A DNA stretch of 64,000 nt from Leptothrix cholodnii SP-6 (GCF_000019785.1 NC_010524.1:4204001-4268000), one strand, 5' to 3'. Positions 27,430-36,572 are shown, counted from the first letter of the stretch. Notes: a model not told the origin generated them from the letters alone. Program-made: numbers and translations.

Positions 27430-27445
27430 ATTCGCATCAAGTGAT
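27430..27445. promoter_or_regulatory. Candidate SoxR-like box in the divergent fcc promoter region
   Basis: The sequence is ATTC-N8-TGAT, sharing its first eight bases (ATTCGCAT) with the box at 2710. It sits between the metallo-hydrolase and fccA, immediately before the proposed GTG of the former. The rest of the 176-base gap shows no gene. Confidence 0.4.
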
Positions 27446-27602
27446 ATTCAAGACACTATACGCCCAAGGGCATGGGACTGCCAAGCCCCGAAAAGCCGTC
27501 GCACACCCCCCTGTACATCACCCTGCCGGCTGCGAACAATGCGGTCCGTGGCGTCATGCCGAGCCCGCCTTCAACAACACCTTCAACCACCAGGAAGCCG
27601 AG

Positions 27603-27980
27603 ATGAATCGTCGATCGACCGACCAACCCAGTGCGCCGACAGCGCCGCGAGCACCGCGTCGTGCACACCCCGTGCTGGCCCTGACGCTGACCGCGCTGAT
27701 CGGCACGCTGTGCAGCGGCGCAGCGGTCGCCAAGGATCCCGAGCGGCTGCGCCTGCGCGCGCTGGCCGCCACCTGCGCCCAGTGCCACGGCACCGAAGGC
27801 CAGGCGGTCGAAGGCCAGGCGATGGTGCGGCTGGCCGGTCTGCCGGAGAACTACATCCTGACCCAGCTGATGGCGTTCCGCAGCGGCCAGCGGCCCGCGA
27901 CGATCATGCATCAGATCACCAAGGGCTATTCGCCCGAGCAACTCGAGTCGCTCGCGAAGTTCTTCAGCAGCCACAAGTGA
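27603..27980 (+). CDS. fccA: Cytochrome c subunit of sulfide dehydrogenase (FccA/SoxE type)
   Basis: A 125-residue monohaem cytochrome. A long polar start is followed by a membrane segment (VLALTLTALIGTLCSGAAVA) and the haem site CAQCH near residue 60, then MVRLAGLPENYILTQLMAFRSGQRPATIMHQITKGYSPEQLESLAKFF, typical of the c553 class that pairs with flavocytochrome c. It accepts electrons from FccB. AGGAAG lies five bases before the ATG. It is 20 bases upstream of fccB. Confidence 0.85.
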   Translation: MNRRSTDQPSAPTAPRAPRRAHPVLALTLTALIGTLCSGAAVAKDPERLRLRALAATCAQCHGTEGQAVEGQAMVRLAGLPENYILTQLMAFRSGQRPATIMHQITKGYSPEQLESLAKFFSSHK

Positions 27981-28000
27981 GCCCGAGCCAGGACCTGACC

Positions 28001-29302
28001 ATGAACAAACACACCCAACAACGCCGACTCCTGCTGCAGGGCCTGATCGCCGGCGGCGCAATCGGATCCCTGGGCCTGAGCGGCTGCGCCTCGCTCGGCG
28101 GCACGTCTGCATCCAGAGCCAAGGTGCTCGTGATCGGCGGCGGCTACGGCGGCGCCACGGCGGCCAAGTACGTCCGCATGCTGTCGGACTACAGTATCGA
28201 CGTGATGATGGTCGAGCCCAACCGCGAGTTCGTCTCCTGCCCGGTCTCGAACCTGGTGCTGGGCGGCCAGCGCACGATGGCCGACATCACCAACCCCTAC
28301 ACCGGCCTGAGCAAGACCCACGGCGTGCGCATCGTGCACGACCGGGTGGCCAGCATCGACGCCACCAAGAAGGTCGCCACGCTCGCCAGCGGCGGCACGG
28401 TGAGCTACGACAAGCTGGTGCTGTCGCCCGGCATCGACATGATGTGGGACCAGACCGCAGGCCTGCAGGCCGCCCACGCAGCCGGCCAGGTGCTGCACGC
28501 CTGGAAGGCCGGCCCCGAAACCGTGGCCTTGCGCCGCCAGCTCGAAGCCATGCGCGACGGCGGCGTCTACGCCATCACCATCCCCGAGGCGCCCTACCGC
28601 TGCCCGCCCGGCCCGTACGAGCGCGCCAGCGTGATCGCGGCCTACTTCAAGAAGGCCAAGCCGAAGTCGAAGATCCTGATCCTCGACGGCAACCCCGACG
28701 TCACGTCCAAGGGCCCGCTGTTCAAGAAGGCCTGGAAAGAGCTCTACGGCGACATGATCGAGTACCGCCCGCAGCACAAGGCGGTGGCGGTCGACGGCGC
28801 GAGCAACACCGTCAAGTTCGAGATCCAGGACGACGTCAAGGCCGACGTGCTCAACGTGCTGCCGGTCATGCGTGCAGGCAGCCTGGCGGTGCAGACCGGC
28901 CTGGCCAACGCCAACGGCCGCTGGTGCCATGTCAACTTCCTGAACTTCGAGTCGACCGCCGCCAAGGACATCCACGTCATCGGCGACGCCATCCAGGTGG
29001 CGCAGGGCATGCCCAAGTCGGGCCACATGGCCAACTCGCACGCCAAGGTCACGGCCGCGGCGATCGTGGCCGAGCTGCAGGGGCTGGAGATCAACCCGCA
29101 CCCGCTGCTGACCAACGTCTGCATGAGCTTCGTCGACGACACCCACGTGATCCACGTCGCCAGCGTGCACGAGTACCAGGCGCCCAAGAAGAGCTTCTTC
29201 ACCATCGGCGGTTCGGGCGGCGTGTCCGACGTGCGTTCCGACCTCGAAGGCCGTTACGCCGACGCCTGGGCCCGGAACATCTGGGCCGACGTGCTGATGT
29301 GA
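28001..29302 (+). CDS. fccB: Flavocytochrome c sulfide dehydrogenase, FAD subunit (FccB/SoxF)
   Basis: A 433-residue flavoprotein. The N-terminus has a twin-arginine-like signal (QRRLLLQGLIAGG) and a GCAS lipobox-like site. The FAD Rossmann motif VLVIGGGYGGATAAKYV is at residues 42-58; redox cysteines are Cys80 in VSCPVSN and a distal one in TNVCMSFVDD, and YRCPPGPYERA is the family signature. It oxidises sulfide in the periplasm to sulfur or polysulfide and passes electrons through FccA. It follows fccA and precedes a DsrE-like gene. Confidence 0.93.
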   Translation: MNKHTQQRRLLLQGLIAGGAIGSLGLSGCASLGGTSASRAKVLVIGGGYGGATAAKYVRMLSDYSIDVMMVEPNREFVSCPVSNLVLGGQRTMADITNPYTGLSKTHGVRIVHDRVASIDATKKVATLASGGTVSYDKLVLSPGIDMMWDQTAGLQAAHAAGQVLHAWKAGPETVALRRQLEAMRDGGVYAITIPEAPYRCPPGPYERASVIAAYFKKAKPKSKILILDGNPDVTSKGPLFKKAWKELYGDMIEYRPQHKAVAVDGASNTVKFEIQDDVKADVLNVLPVMRAGSLAVQTGLANANGRWCHVNFLNFESTAAKDIHVIGDAIQVAQGMPKSGHMANSHAKVTAAAIVAELQGLEINPHPLLTNVCMSFVDDTHVIHVASVHEYQAPKKSFFTIGGSGGVSDVRSDLEGRYADAWARNIWADVLM

Positions 29303-29385
29303 TCCGGCGCGGCATCCGCCAGCCAGCCCCTGGCCGGCGGCTGCCGCGCACGCTGTGCCCATTCCTCCCCCTGCCGGAGCCGCCC

Positions 29386-29817
29386 ATGCGATCGATCGAC
29401 CTCCTGCGCGCCACGCTGTGCGCGCTGATCCTCCTGGCGGCCCCGGCCAGCCGGGCCGAAGAAGCCGTGAAGGTGGTCTATCACCTCAGCGAAGGCCTGC
29501 CGCAGGCCAGCCGCGCGCTCGGCAACATCCGCAACCACCTGGCGGCCGAACCGCAGACGAAGATCGTGGTCGTCACGCACGGGCCCGGCATCGATTTCCT
29601 GCTCGACGGCGCGGTCGACGCCAAGGGCTCGGCCTACTCGGCCGCGGTGGCCGATCTGGTCGGCAAGGGCGTGGCGTTCAAGGTCTGCAACAACACCCTG
29701 ACCGCGCGCCAGATCCCGAAAGAGAACGTGATCATGGAGGCCGGCATCGTGCCCTCCGGCGTGGCCGAGGTCGGCAAGCTGCAGGCCCGCGAGCATTTCG
29801 TTTACCTGCGCCCCTGA
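29386..29817 (+). CDS. Exported DsrE/DsrF-like protein
   Basis: A 143-residue protein with a signal peptide (LLRATLCALILLAAPASRA) and a DsrE-like domain: VKVVYHLSEGLPQASRALGNIRNHLAAEP, then VVVTHGPGIDFLL, and AFKVCNNTL with the single conserved Cys near residue 105. Cytoplasmic DsrE proteins bind sulfur on a cysteine; exported ones often accompany sox or fcc genes with an unknown role. It lies 83 bases after fccB on the same strand. Confidence 0.82.
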   Translation: MRSIDLLRATLCALILLAAPASRAEEAVKVVYHLSEGLPQASRALGNIRNHLAAEPQTKIVVVTHGPGIDFLLDGAVDAKGSAYSAAVADLVGKGVAFKVCNNTLTARQIPKENVIMEAGIVPSGVAEVGKLQAREHFVYLRP

Positions 29818-29860
29818 CGCAGATCAAGCCCCGCGGCATCCGCCGGCGCCATGATGCAAT

Positions 29861-29876
29861 ATCAGTGAACATTGAT
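29861..29876. promoter_or_regulatory. Palindromic box upstream of the first YeeE gene
   Basis: The sequence is ATCA-N8-TGAT, a perfect inverted repeat (TATCA...TGATA when extended by one base each side), ending 11 bases before the ATG. Spacing equals that of the ArsR box at 2710; the arms differ in part. Confidence 0.4.
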
Positions 29877-29887
29877 AGAGCGCAGCA

Positions 29888-31012
29888 ATGAACATCGAGG
29901 GGTTGTTTGCCCAGTGGGGCGAGATGGGATCCGTCACCGCCCTCGGTGCTGCCATCGGCCTGCTGTTCGGCTTCTTCGCGCACCGCTCGCGTTTCTGCCT
30001 GCGCTCGGCCGTGATCGAGTTCGCCCGCCACACCCGCGAAGGCAAGCTGACGGTCTGGCTCTTCACCTTCTCGACCGCGGTGCTGCTCACGCAGCTGTTC
30101 GTGGTGCTCGGCTGGCTCGATGTCAGCGGAGCCCGCCAGCTGTCGGCCCGCGGCAGCCTGTCCGGCGCCGCCATCGGTGGCGCGATGTTCGGCACCGGCA
30201 TGATCCTGGCGCGAGGCTGTTCGAGCCGCCTGATGGTGCTGGCCGCGCAGGGCAATCTGCGCGCGCTGCTGTCGGGTCTGGTGTTCGCCGTCACGGCGCA
30301 GGCGGCGCTGACCGGCGTGCTCTCACCCGTGCGGCTGGCGATGGCCAGCTGGTGGACGGTCGAGGGCGGCGCCTCGCGCGACATCCTCGCCCTCACCGGC
30401 ATCGGCCACACCGGCGGCATCGTGTTTGCCGCGATCTGGCTGGCCGCGGCGCTGGTCTGGGCGCGCCGCCAGCATGTGCGCTTCTGGGGCTGGTTCGGCG
30501 CCATCGGCGTGGGCGTGATGGTGGCGCTGGCCTGGTTGATGACCTATCTGTTCTCGCGCGCCGCCTTCGATCTGGTGGTGCCGATCCAGAGCCTGTCGTT
30601 CACCGGCCCGGCCGCCGACACGCTGATGCTGGTGCTGTCGCCGCCCGGCCAGGCGCTCAAGTTCGACCTCGGTCTGGTGCCGGGCGTGTTCCTCGGCGCC
30701 TTCATCTCGGCGGCACTCTGGCGCGAGCTCAAGCTCGAAGGTTTCCAGGGCGGCCAGGCGATGCGGCGCTACATCGCCGGCGCCTTCCTGATGGGCTTCG
30801 GCGGCATGCTGGCGGGCGGCTGTGCGGTCGGCGCAGGCATCTCCGGCGCAGCAGTCTTCACGCTGACCTCGTGGGTCACGCTGTCGACGATCTGGGGCGC
30901 GGCCATGCTGACCGACCGGCTGGTCGACCGCGGCGACGAAGTCGTGCACAGCCCGGCCGCGATCGACCCGAAGTTCGATCCGGAACTGAGCGCGAGCTAC
31001 GCCCGGCCCTGA
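29888..31012 (+). CDS. YeeE/YedE-family sulfur-compound transporter
   Basis: A 374-residue membrane protein with about nine hydrophobic segments and the conserved cysteine motifs of the family: RSRFCLRSAV near residue 37, MILARGCSSRLMVLAAQGN and MLAGGCAVGAGISGAAVF. The studied member TsuA (YeeE) imports thiosulfate through a relay of these cysteines. In a sulfur-oxidation cluster it may bring in or clear thiosulfate or other sulfane sulfur. It is followed after 29 bases by a periplasmic protein of unknown function. Confidence 0.87.
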   Translation: MNIEGLFAQWGEMGSVTALGAAIGLLFGFFAHRSRFCLRSAVIEFARHTREGKLTVWLFTFSTAVLLTQLFVVLGWLDVSGARQLSARGSLSGAAIGGAMFGTGMILARGCSSRLMVLAAQGNLRALLSGLVFAVTAQAALTGVLSPVRLAMASWWTVEGGASRDILALTGIGHTGGIVFAAIWLAAALVWARRQHVRFWGWFGAIGVGVMVALAWLMTYLFSRAAFDLVVPIQSLSFTGPAADTLMLVLSPPGQALKFDLGLVPGVFLGAFISAALWRELKLEGFQGGQAMRRYIAGAFLMGFGGMLAGGCAVGAGISGAAVFTLTSWVTLSTIWGAAMLTDRLVDRGDEVVHSPAAIDPKFDPELSASYARP

Positions 31013-31041
31013 TATCGCCCCCGACAGAAAGAGAACCTTTC

Positions 31042-31764
31042 ATGCGCCGATCCATCACCCGCTCGTTCCTGATGCCCGCCGTGGCGGCGCTGCTTGCCAG
31101 CACCGCAGCCCAAGCGGCCGATCCCTTGACCGACGCCATCCAGGCCGCTTACGCGCCCTACCGGGTGGCCTTGTACAAGACCAACAGCGGCAACGCCACC
31201 GAGGCGATCCAGGCGGTGGGCGATGCCCAGGCGCAGTGGCAGCAGGTGAGCGCGCGTTTCGGCATGCAACCGCCCGCGCCGTATGCGCAGGACAAGGCGC
31301 TGGCCGCCGCATTTGCACAGGTGAGCGGGGTCTACGCCAAGGCCGCCACCGAGGTCGCCGCCCAGCAGCTGACCGAGGCCCACGAAACACTCGAAGAGGT
31401 GCGCGAGGTGCTGGCCCGGTTGCGGCAGCGCAATCAGGTGGTGGTCTTCAGCGACCACATGAATGCGTACCACGCCGCGATGGAGCACGCGCTCAACGAG
31501 GGCCCCGCGCTGCTCGACCAGCCCGACGGCCTCACCCGGCTGGCGATGCAGGTCGGCGTGCTCGACCACCTGGCCGCGCAGCTGCAGACGCAGGCCGGTG
31601 CGGCCTTGTCAGGCAACGCCGAGTTTTCAGGCTTGCTGAAGGCCGTGCTGGCGAGCGTGGGCAACGTCAAGACCGCCGTGCTGGCACAGGACACCCAGGC
31701 GACCAAGGCGGCCCTCGGCAAGCTCAAGGGGCCCTACAGCAAGCTGTTCATGAAGTTCGGCTGA
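31042..31764 (+). CDS. Periplasmic helical protein of unknown function
   Basis: A 240-residue protein with a signal peptide (SFLMPAVAALLASTAAQA). The mature part is all-helical: VALYKTNSGNATEAIQAVGDAQAQWQQV, then ETLEEVREVLARLRQRNQVVVFSDHMNAYHAAMEHAL with three histidines on one face, and a C-terminal coil ending KLFMKFG. It has no cysteine and resembles imelysin or cytochrome-c-prime-like bundles only in general form. It follows the YeeE gene closely and shares its strand, so a role in handling sulfur compounds or metal is possible but unproven. Confidence 0.7.
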   Translation: MRRSITRSFLMPAVAALLASTAAQAADPLTDAIQAAYAPYRVALYKTNSGNATEAIQAVGDAQAQWQQVSARFGMQPPAPYAQDKALAAAFAQVSGVYAKAATEVAAQQLTEAHETLEEVREVLARLRQRNQVVVFSDHMNAYHAAMEHALNEGPALLDQPDGLTRLAMQVGVLDHLAAQLQTQAGAALSGNAEFSGLLKAVLASVGNVKTAVLAQDTQATKAALGKLKGPYSKLFMKFG

Positions 31765-31777
31765 CAGGCCCGCGGAC

Positions 31778-31799
31778 AGCGCGCATCAGGTCGCGCGCT
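31778..31799. terminator. Bidirectional terminator-like hairpin
   Basis: AGCGCGC (31778-31784) pairs with GCGCGCT (31793-31799) around an eight-base loop. It lies between two convergent genes, 14 bases after the stop of one and touching the stop of the other. No T-run follows, so efficiency is uncertain. Confidence 0.5.
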
Positions 31800-32920
31800 C
31801 AATCCTCGCGCATCGCGCGCCAGAGGATGAAACGCAGCGTCGCCACCGCGCCCGCCATGATGGCCAGCAGCGCCACCATCGAGCCCAGCGCCAGCGTCGA
31901 GACACCGGTGATGCCCTGGCCGACCGTGCAGCCCATCGCGGTGACACCGCCGAAGCCCATCAGCCCCGCGCCGATCAGCTGGTTGCGCAGGTCCTGCATC
32001 GAGGCGAAGCCTTCCCAGCGGAAGTGGCCGGTGAGCAGCGCCACCGCCAGCGAACCCAGCACCACGCCGCCCGCGCAGGCGATGCCGAAACTGGCGTGCA
32101 GCGACTTGTCGGTCCACAGCATCAGCAGCTCCAGGCTGTAGGCGGTGGGGGCGACGAAGCTCACCGATTCGAGCGTGCGGCTGTTGGTGGCGAAGTAGCT
32201 CATCTCCAGCGTCTCGGGGTTCTCGGCAAAACCGATGTGGCCGGTCAGATACCAGCCCGCCACCGCGACCGCACCGAGCGCGATGCCGCCCAGCACCTGC
32301 CAGGCATTGCGGCGAAAACGCCCGTCCTTGAAGACGAAGGCCAGCAGCGGCACAACCAGCACGGCCGTGGCGAGTTGCGTGGCGCGGCCGACCTCCAGGC
32401 CGCCCCAGGCCGACAGCAGCGTGCCGAGCGACGAGTCCTTCAGCCCCCGGCCGGCGAGGTCGACGCTGACCGGGTCGAGCCAGCTCACGCGCCACTGGCC
32501 GAACAGGCCCTTGAGCGTCATGTAGGCCGCGATCGCCATGAACACCAGCACCACCAGCGAGCGCACGCTGCCCGCGCCCAGGCGCACCAGGTTGCGGTTG
32601 GCGCAGCCGCCGGCGATCGTCATGCCGACCCCGAACAGCAGGCCGCCCACCACCAGCGACAGCAGCGGCAACTGCGGGCGCAGATAGATCGACTTGGCCA
32701 GGTCGACCGAGCCGCCGAGCGCCAGCACCTGGGTGCCGATCACCGCCACCGCGATCGCCAGCAGCCACATGCGCAGGCGGCCCCAGTGGCCCATGTTGAC
32801 GACGTCCGACAGGGCGCCCATGGTGCAGAAGTTGGTCTTGCCGGCGATGGCGCCGAAGATCGCCCCGAGGGCCAGGCCGCCGCCGATCACGATCGAGGCC
32901 AGGTTTGCAGTCGGTTCCAA
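31799..32920 (-). CDS. Second YeeE/YedE-family sulfur-compound transporter
   Basis: A 373-residue membrane protein of the same family as the gene at 29888 but clearly divergent. Conserved cysteines appear in GKTNFCTMGALSDVV (residues ~28-42), MTIAGGCANRNLVRLGAG and MGCTVGQGITGVSTLALGS near the C-terminus, which fits the TsuA-type thiosulfate channel more closely. It is the last gene of the sox operon as read on the minus strand, 31 bases after tusA. In E. coli and other bacteria yeeE and a tusA-like gene (yeeD) also pair, supporting a joint role in thiosulfate uptake. Confidence 0.88.
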   Translation of the reverse strand: MEPTANLASIVIGGGLALGAIFGAIAGKTNFCTMGALSDVVNMGHWGRLRMWLLAIAVAVIGTQVLALGGSVDLAKSIYLRPQLPLLSLVVGGLLFGVGMTIAGGCANRNLVRLGAGSVRSLVVLVFMAIAAYMTLKGLFGQWRVSWLDPVSVDLAGRGLKDSSLGTLLSAWGGLEVGRATQLATAVLVVPLLAFVFKDGRFRRNAWQVLGGIALGAVAVAGWYLTGHIGFAENPETLEMSYFATNSRTLESVSFVAPTAYSLELLMLWTDKSLHASFGIACAGGVVLGSLAVALLTGHFRWEGFASMQDLRNQLIGAGLMGFGGVTAMGCTVGQGITGVSTLALGSMVALLAIMAGAVATLRFILWRAMRED

Positions 32921-32951
32921 GAAAGCTCCGATCGATGGGTGGCGCGCGCCG

Positions 32952-33203
32952 TCAGGCCTTGCGCAGCAGGAAGACGAAGGCGTCGCCGGCGCGGCCCGAT
33001 TCGAGCAGCGCGTGGCCGCCCTGCTCGGCCAGCGCCGCCATGTCGGGCACCGAGCCCGGGTCGGTCGACAGGATGCGCAGCACCTGGCCGCTGCTCAAAC
33101 CGGCAAGCGCCTTCTTGGTCTTGACGATCGGCATCGGACAGGCCAGTCCGGATGCGTCGATTTCCTTGTCGAATGGTGAGTCGATGGGCACGCAGGTCTC
33201 CAC
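32952..33203 (-). CDS. TusA/YeeD-family sulfurtransferase
   Basis: An 83-residue protein with the family motif ASGLACPMPIVKTKKAL; the active Cys is residue 22 and is followed by PMP. It accepts sulfane sulfur as a cysteine persulfide. Position between soxB and a YeeE transporter suggests that it takes sulfur entering the cell from that channel. The first 12 residues include an extra Cys (METC) of unclear meaning. Confidence 0.9.
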   Translation of the reverse strand: METCVPIDSPFDKEIDASGLACPMPIVKTKKALAGLSSGQVLRILSTDPGSVPDMAALAEQGGHALLESGRAGDAFVFLLRKA

Positions 33204-33228
33204 GGTGGCAAACCTGCGAATTTAACCG

Positions 33229-34971
33229 TTAACCGCCTGCAGCCGCCATGCCCGGGTTGCCGGCCACGCCGATCAGCTTGGGCGTGTTGATCTTGCGCGC
33301 CTTGACATGCCCGCCCTGCCCCTTGAGCCAGGTTTCGACCACGTCCCACACCGGCTTGTTGCCGGCCTTGGAGGCCTCTTCGGCCACCGGCGCCCAGCCC
33401 GCCACGGTGTAGCTCTTGCCGGCCTCGATGGCGCGGCCCTTGACGCGCATGTCGCTGATGCGGCTGCCCATCTTCGCGCCCGGCGTGCAGGTGTATTGCA
33501 GGCCGCCCACGCGCACCATGTCGCCGCCCTGCTGGTAGTACGGATCGGGGTTGAAGAGGTTGTCGGCGACGTCCTCGAGGATGGTCTTGAGCATCTCGCC
33601 GCTCATCTGCGAGACCGTGGCGTAGGGGTAGGTGATGGCGAGCTGGTCCATCATCAGCTCGCGCGTGATGACATCGCCCGACAGCAGGCTGGTGCCCCAG
33701 CGGAAGCCCGGCGAGAACGCGATCTCGGCGCCCTGCACGTCCATCAGCGCGTCGCAGATCAGCTGGTCCCACGAGCCGTTGAAGTTGCCGCGGCGATAGA
33801 GCATGCCGTCGGTGACGGCGAGCTTCTCGGCCAGCTTGGCTTCGTAGGGCGCGCGCACCTTGGTGATGAGTGCGTCCATCTCCGGGTCGGCCTTGAGCTG
33901 GTTGGCGAAGATCGGCAGCAGGCGGTAGCGGAAGTCCACGACCTTGCCACCCTTGACGTCGAAGTCCATCACGCCGAGGAACTTGCTGTTGCTGCCGGCG
34001 TTGGTCACCAGCGTCTTGCCGCCCGCGTTGGCGACGGGGATCGCCACCGGCACGCCGTCGTGCGTGTGGCCGCCGAAGATCGCGTCGATGCCGCGCACGC
34101 GGCTGGCCATCTTCAGGTCGACGTCCATGCCGTTGTGCGAGAGCACGACGACCACCTGCGCGCCCTTGCCACGCGCCTCGTCGACCATCGCCTGCATGTT
34201 CTCGTCCTGGATGCCGAAGCTCCAGTCGGCCACCATGTAGCGCGGGTTGGCGATCGGCGTGTACGGGAAGGCCTGGCCGATGATGGCGCAGGGCACGCCG
34301 TTGATCTCGCGGATCACGTAGGGCTTGAAGACCGGGTCGCCGAAGTCGTTGGTCTTGACGTTCTGGGCCACGAAGTCGACCTTGCCGGCGAAGTCCTTGT
34401 CGACGATCTCCTTGACGCGCTCCATGCCGTAGGTGAACTCCCAGTGGCCGGTCATCACGTCGACGCCGAGCAGCTTGCAGGCGTCGACCATGTCCTGCGC
34501 GTTGGTCCACAGCGAGGTGGCCGAGCCCTGCCAGGTGTCGCCACCGTCGAGCAGCAGCGCGCCGGGCCGGCTGGCCTTGAGCTGCTTGACCAGTGTGGCC
34601 ATGTGGGCGAAACCGCCGACCTTGCCGTAGCGGCGCGCGGCCTTCTCGAAGTCGAGGAAGGTGTAGGCATGCGACAGGTCGGTGTTGGGCCGCGCGCCGG
34701 CGACCTTGAGCAGGTGCTCGCCCACCAGGTGCGGCAGCTGGCCCTGCATCGAGCCGATGCCGAGGTTGACGCTGGGCTCACGGAAGTGGATCGGCTTGAG
34801 CTGCGCGTGGCAGTCGGTCATGTGCAGAAAGCTGACGTTGCCGAACTTCGGCATCTCGTAGAGGCCGTGCTGCGCCGTGGCAGCGTCGGCTTCGGCATAA
34901 CGACCCAGGCCCATGCCGGCCACGCCGGCAGCCCCGAGCACCTGCAGGAAATCGCGTTTGGAGAGATTCAT
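33229..34971 (-). CDS. soxB: SoxB, dimanganese thiosulfohydrolase
   Basis: A 580-residue periplasmic hydrolase of the 5'-nucleotidase family. A Tat-like signal (SKRDFLQVLGAAGVAGMGLG) precedes metal-binding blocks LHMTDCHAQLKP, LLLDGGDTWQGS, MTGHWEFTYG, VLSHNGMDVD and FGGHTHDGVP. It hydrolyses the sulfonate from the SoxY-bound cysteine S-thiosulfonate, releasing sulfate, and needs two Mn(II). It follows soxX by 108 bases and precedes tusA by 25. Size and motifs are complete. Confidence 0.96.
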   Translation of the reverse strand: MNLSKRDFLQVLGAAGVAGMGLGRYAEADAATAQHGLYEMPKFGNVSFLHMTDCHAQLKPIHFREPSVNLGIGSMQGQLPHLVGEHLLKVAGARPNTDLSHAYTFLDFEKAARRYGKVGGFAHMATLVKQLKASRPGALLLDGGDTWQGSATSLWTNAQDMVDACKLLGVDVMTGHWEFTYGMERVKEIVDKDFAGKVDFVAQNVKTNDFGDPVFKPYVIREINGVPCAIIGQAFPYTPIANPRYMVADWSFGIQDENMQAMVDEARGKGAQVVVVLSHNGMDVDLKMASRVRGIDAIFGGHTHDGVPVAIPVANAGGKTLVTNAGSNSKFLGVMDFDVKGGKVVDFRYRLLPIFANQLKADPEMDALITKVRAPYEAKLAEKLAVTDGMLYRRGNFNGSWDQLICDALMDVQGAEIAFSPGFRWGTSLLSGDVITRELMMDQLAITYPYATVSQMSGEMLKTILEDVADNLFNPDPYYQQGGDMVRVGGLQYTCTPGAKMGSRISDMRVKGRAIEAGKSYTVAGWAPVAEEASKAGNKPVWDVVETWLKGQGGHVKARKINTPKLIGVAGNPGMAAAGG

Positions 34972-35079
34972 GAATCAGCAATCAATGATGGATTGGTCGG
35001 ACAAACGCCCGCGCAAGTGGGGACTCGACGCGGGCGCGATGGGCTGCAGGCAGGCTCGGTGCAGCGGTATGCCGTCAAC

Positions 35080-35742
35080 TCATTGGTTGACGGGCGATTT
35101 CGGGTCGAGCAGCAGCGCCATGATGTCGCGGATCTGCTGCTCGTCGAGCACGCCGTTGTGGCCGGCGCGCGGCATCTGCGAACAGGCGTTGTAGGCCCGC
35201 GAGTTCCACAGCTTGCCCCAGGTGTATTCGACGATCGGCTTGGCCGCAGCGCTGGCCGGATCGCTCACGCCGCGCAGCTTGCCGTACTGGTACAGGCTCG
35301 GGCCGATGGTGCCGTAGGAGATCTCGGACTTGCTGATCTGGTGGCAGTTGTAGCAGTTGCCGCCGTTGTCCTTGGGGTCGGTGGTCTTGTCGCTCCAGGT
35401 CATGCCGCGACCGCTCTGGGCGAGCTTTTCGCCGTTCTTCCAGTCGCCCAGGAACTTGCCGTCGCTGGGCCATTTGACGAGCTTCAGGTTGGCCGCCTCG
35501 ATCGCCTTGGCAACGGCTTCGGGCGGGCTGCCCGCGCCGGCCTTGGAGCACTCGGCATTGCTCAGGTCCTGCTGCAGGCGATCGACCTTGGCGATGCCGT
35601 TGTCGCGGAATGACGCCTTCATCATGGCCGAGGCCTGCTTGTCGAATTCGGCCGCATCGGGTGCGGACGCGCAGCCCGCCAGCAACGTCGCCGCAGAAAC
35701 CGCAGCGGCAGCGGCGAAAAGATGGGTGGTCTTGAATTGCAT
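35080..35742 (-). CDS. soxX: SoxX cytochrome c
   Basis: A 220-residue monohaem cytochrome. The signal region ends at a lipobox-like LLAGCASAP, and the haem site CYNCH is in DPKDNGGNCYNCHQISKSEISYGTIGPSLYQYGKLRG. It forms the SoxAX complex that couples thiosulfate oxidatively to the SoxY cysteine. The start MQFKTTH at 35742 lies 20 bases after soxA; the frame continues upstream only by overlapping soxA. The ~70-residue segment between signal and haem is longer than in short SoxX forms. Confidence 0.93.
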   Translation of the reverse strand: MQFKTTHLFAAAAAVSAATLLAGCASAPDAAEFDKQASAMMKASFRDNGIAKVDRLQQDLSNAECSKAGAGSPPEAVAKAIEAANLKLVKWPSDGKFLGDWKNGEKLAQSGRGMTWSDKTTDPKDNGGNCYNCHQISKSEISYGTIGPSLYQYGKLRGVSDPASAAAKPIVEYTWGKLWNSRAYNACSQMPRAGHNGVLDEQQIRDIMALLLDPKSPVNQ

Positions 35743-35762
35743 CGATGTCACCTGATTGCGCG

Positions 35763-36572
35763 TCAACGCTTGATGGCCGGCGCGATCGAGACCGCGCCCT
35801 TGGCGTTCACGCCCATGTACGAGGCCAGTGCGATCGTCACGTCGGAGCCGAAGCCGGGCTCGGGGAAACGCTGCTGACGGAAGCAGTCGTTCAGGCGCAA
35901 CTGCATGCTCCACATCTGGCCGTTGCTGACGCGGTAGGCCGGCCAGGCCGCGAAGCCGACGCCGTCACCCGGGTTCTTGGTCAGGTTGGGCAGGTCCTGC
36001 AGGCGGATGCGCTGGCCGTCGTTGCTGTGGCAGGTGGCGCAGGAAAAGTCATGCGAGCCGCCGCGGTAGAAGAAGGCTCGCTTGCCCAGTTCGTACATGC
36101 GCGTTTCTTCTGCATGGGCTTGCGGCAGGTTGAACTTCATGTCGCGCGACGAACCGGCGATCCAGGTCGCCAGCGCGGTGACGTTGGCCATCTCGCCACG
36201 CCCGAACGCCGTCTTGGCGATCTCGGCCGCATCGAAACCCTGCAGCGTCGACATGCAGGTGACGAGGCGGGTCTCCAGATCCTGGACCCGGCCGACATCG
36301 GCGAAGTAGCGCGGCAGCTCGACGAACGCCCCCTTGACGACACCCGGGCCCTTGCCGAGATCACAGGCCTCGAGGCTGGCGTTCTTCGGGCCGCGTTTCT
36401 GCTTCCAGAGGTCTTCGCCCTTGGCTTCGAACAGCTCGGCCGGATTGCCGTCCTCGAGCATCTTGCGGTATTCGGCAATGCCTTCGGCAGCGGTCTTCTG
36501 TGCCACGGACACCATCGGCAGCGCAGCAGCAAGCGCGCCCAGCACGAGGCCCGACATCCACGATCCATTCAT
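35763..36572 (-). CDS. soxA: SoxA c-type cytochrome
   Basis: A 269-residue SoxA. A signal peptide (MSGLVLGALAAALPMVSVAQ) is followed by the SoxA N-terminal domain with paired cysteines (EACDLGKG and VTCMSTL) and one haem site, CATCH in HDFSCATCHSNDGQRIRLQ. The active-site cysteine is in RLNDCFRQQRFPEP, where it becomes a persulfide haem ligand. Only the C-terminal haem site is present, so this is the monohaem class. The start MNGSWMSG at 36572 was chosen; upstream frame has no signal features. Confidence 0.94.
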   Translation of the reverse strand: MNGSWMSGLVLGALAAALPMVSVAQKTAAEGIAEYRKMLEDGNPAELFEAKGEDLWKQKRGPKNASLEACDLGKGPGVVKGAFVELPRYFADVGRVQDLETRLVTCMSTLQGFDAAEIAKTAFGRGEMANVTALATWIAGSSRDMKFNLPQAHAEETRMYELGKRAFFYRGGSHDFSCATCHSNDGQRIRLQDLPNLTKNPGDGVGFAAWPAYRVSNGQMWSMQLRLNDCFRQQRFPEPGFGSDVTIALASYMGVNAKGAVSIAPAIKR

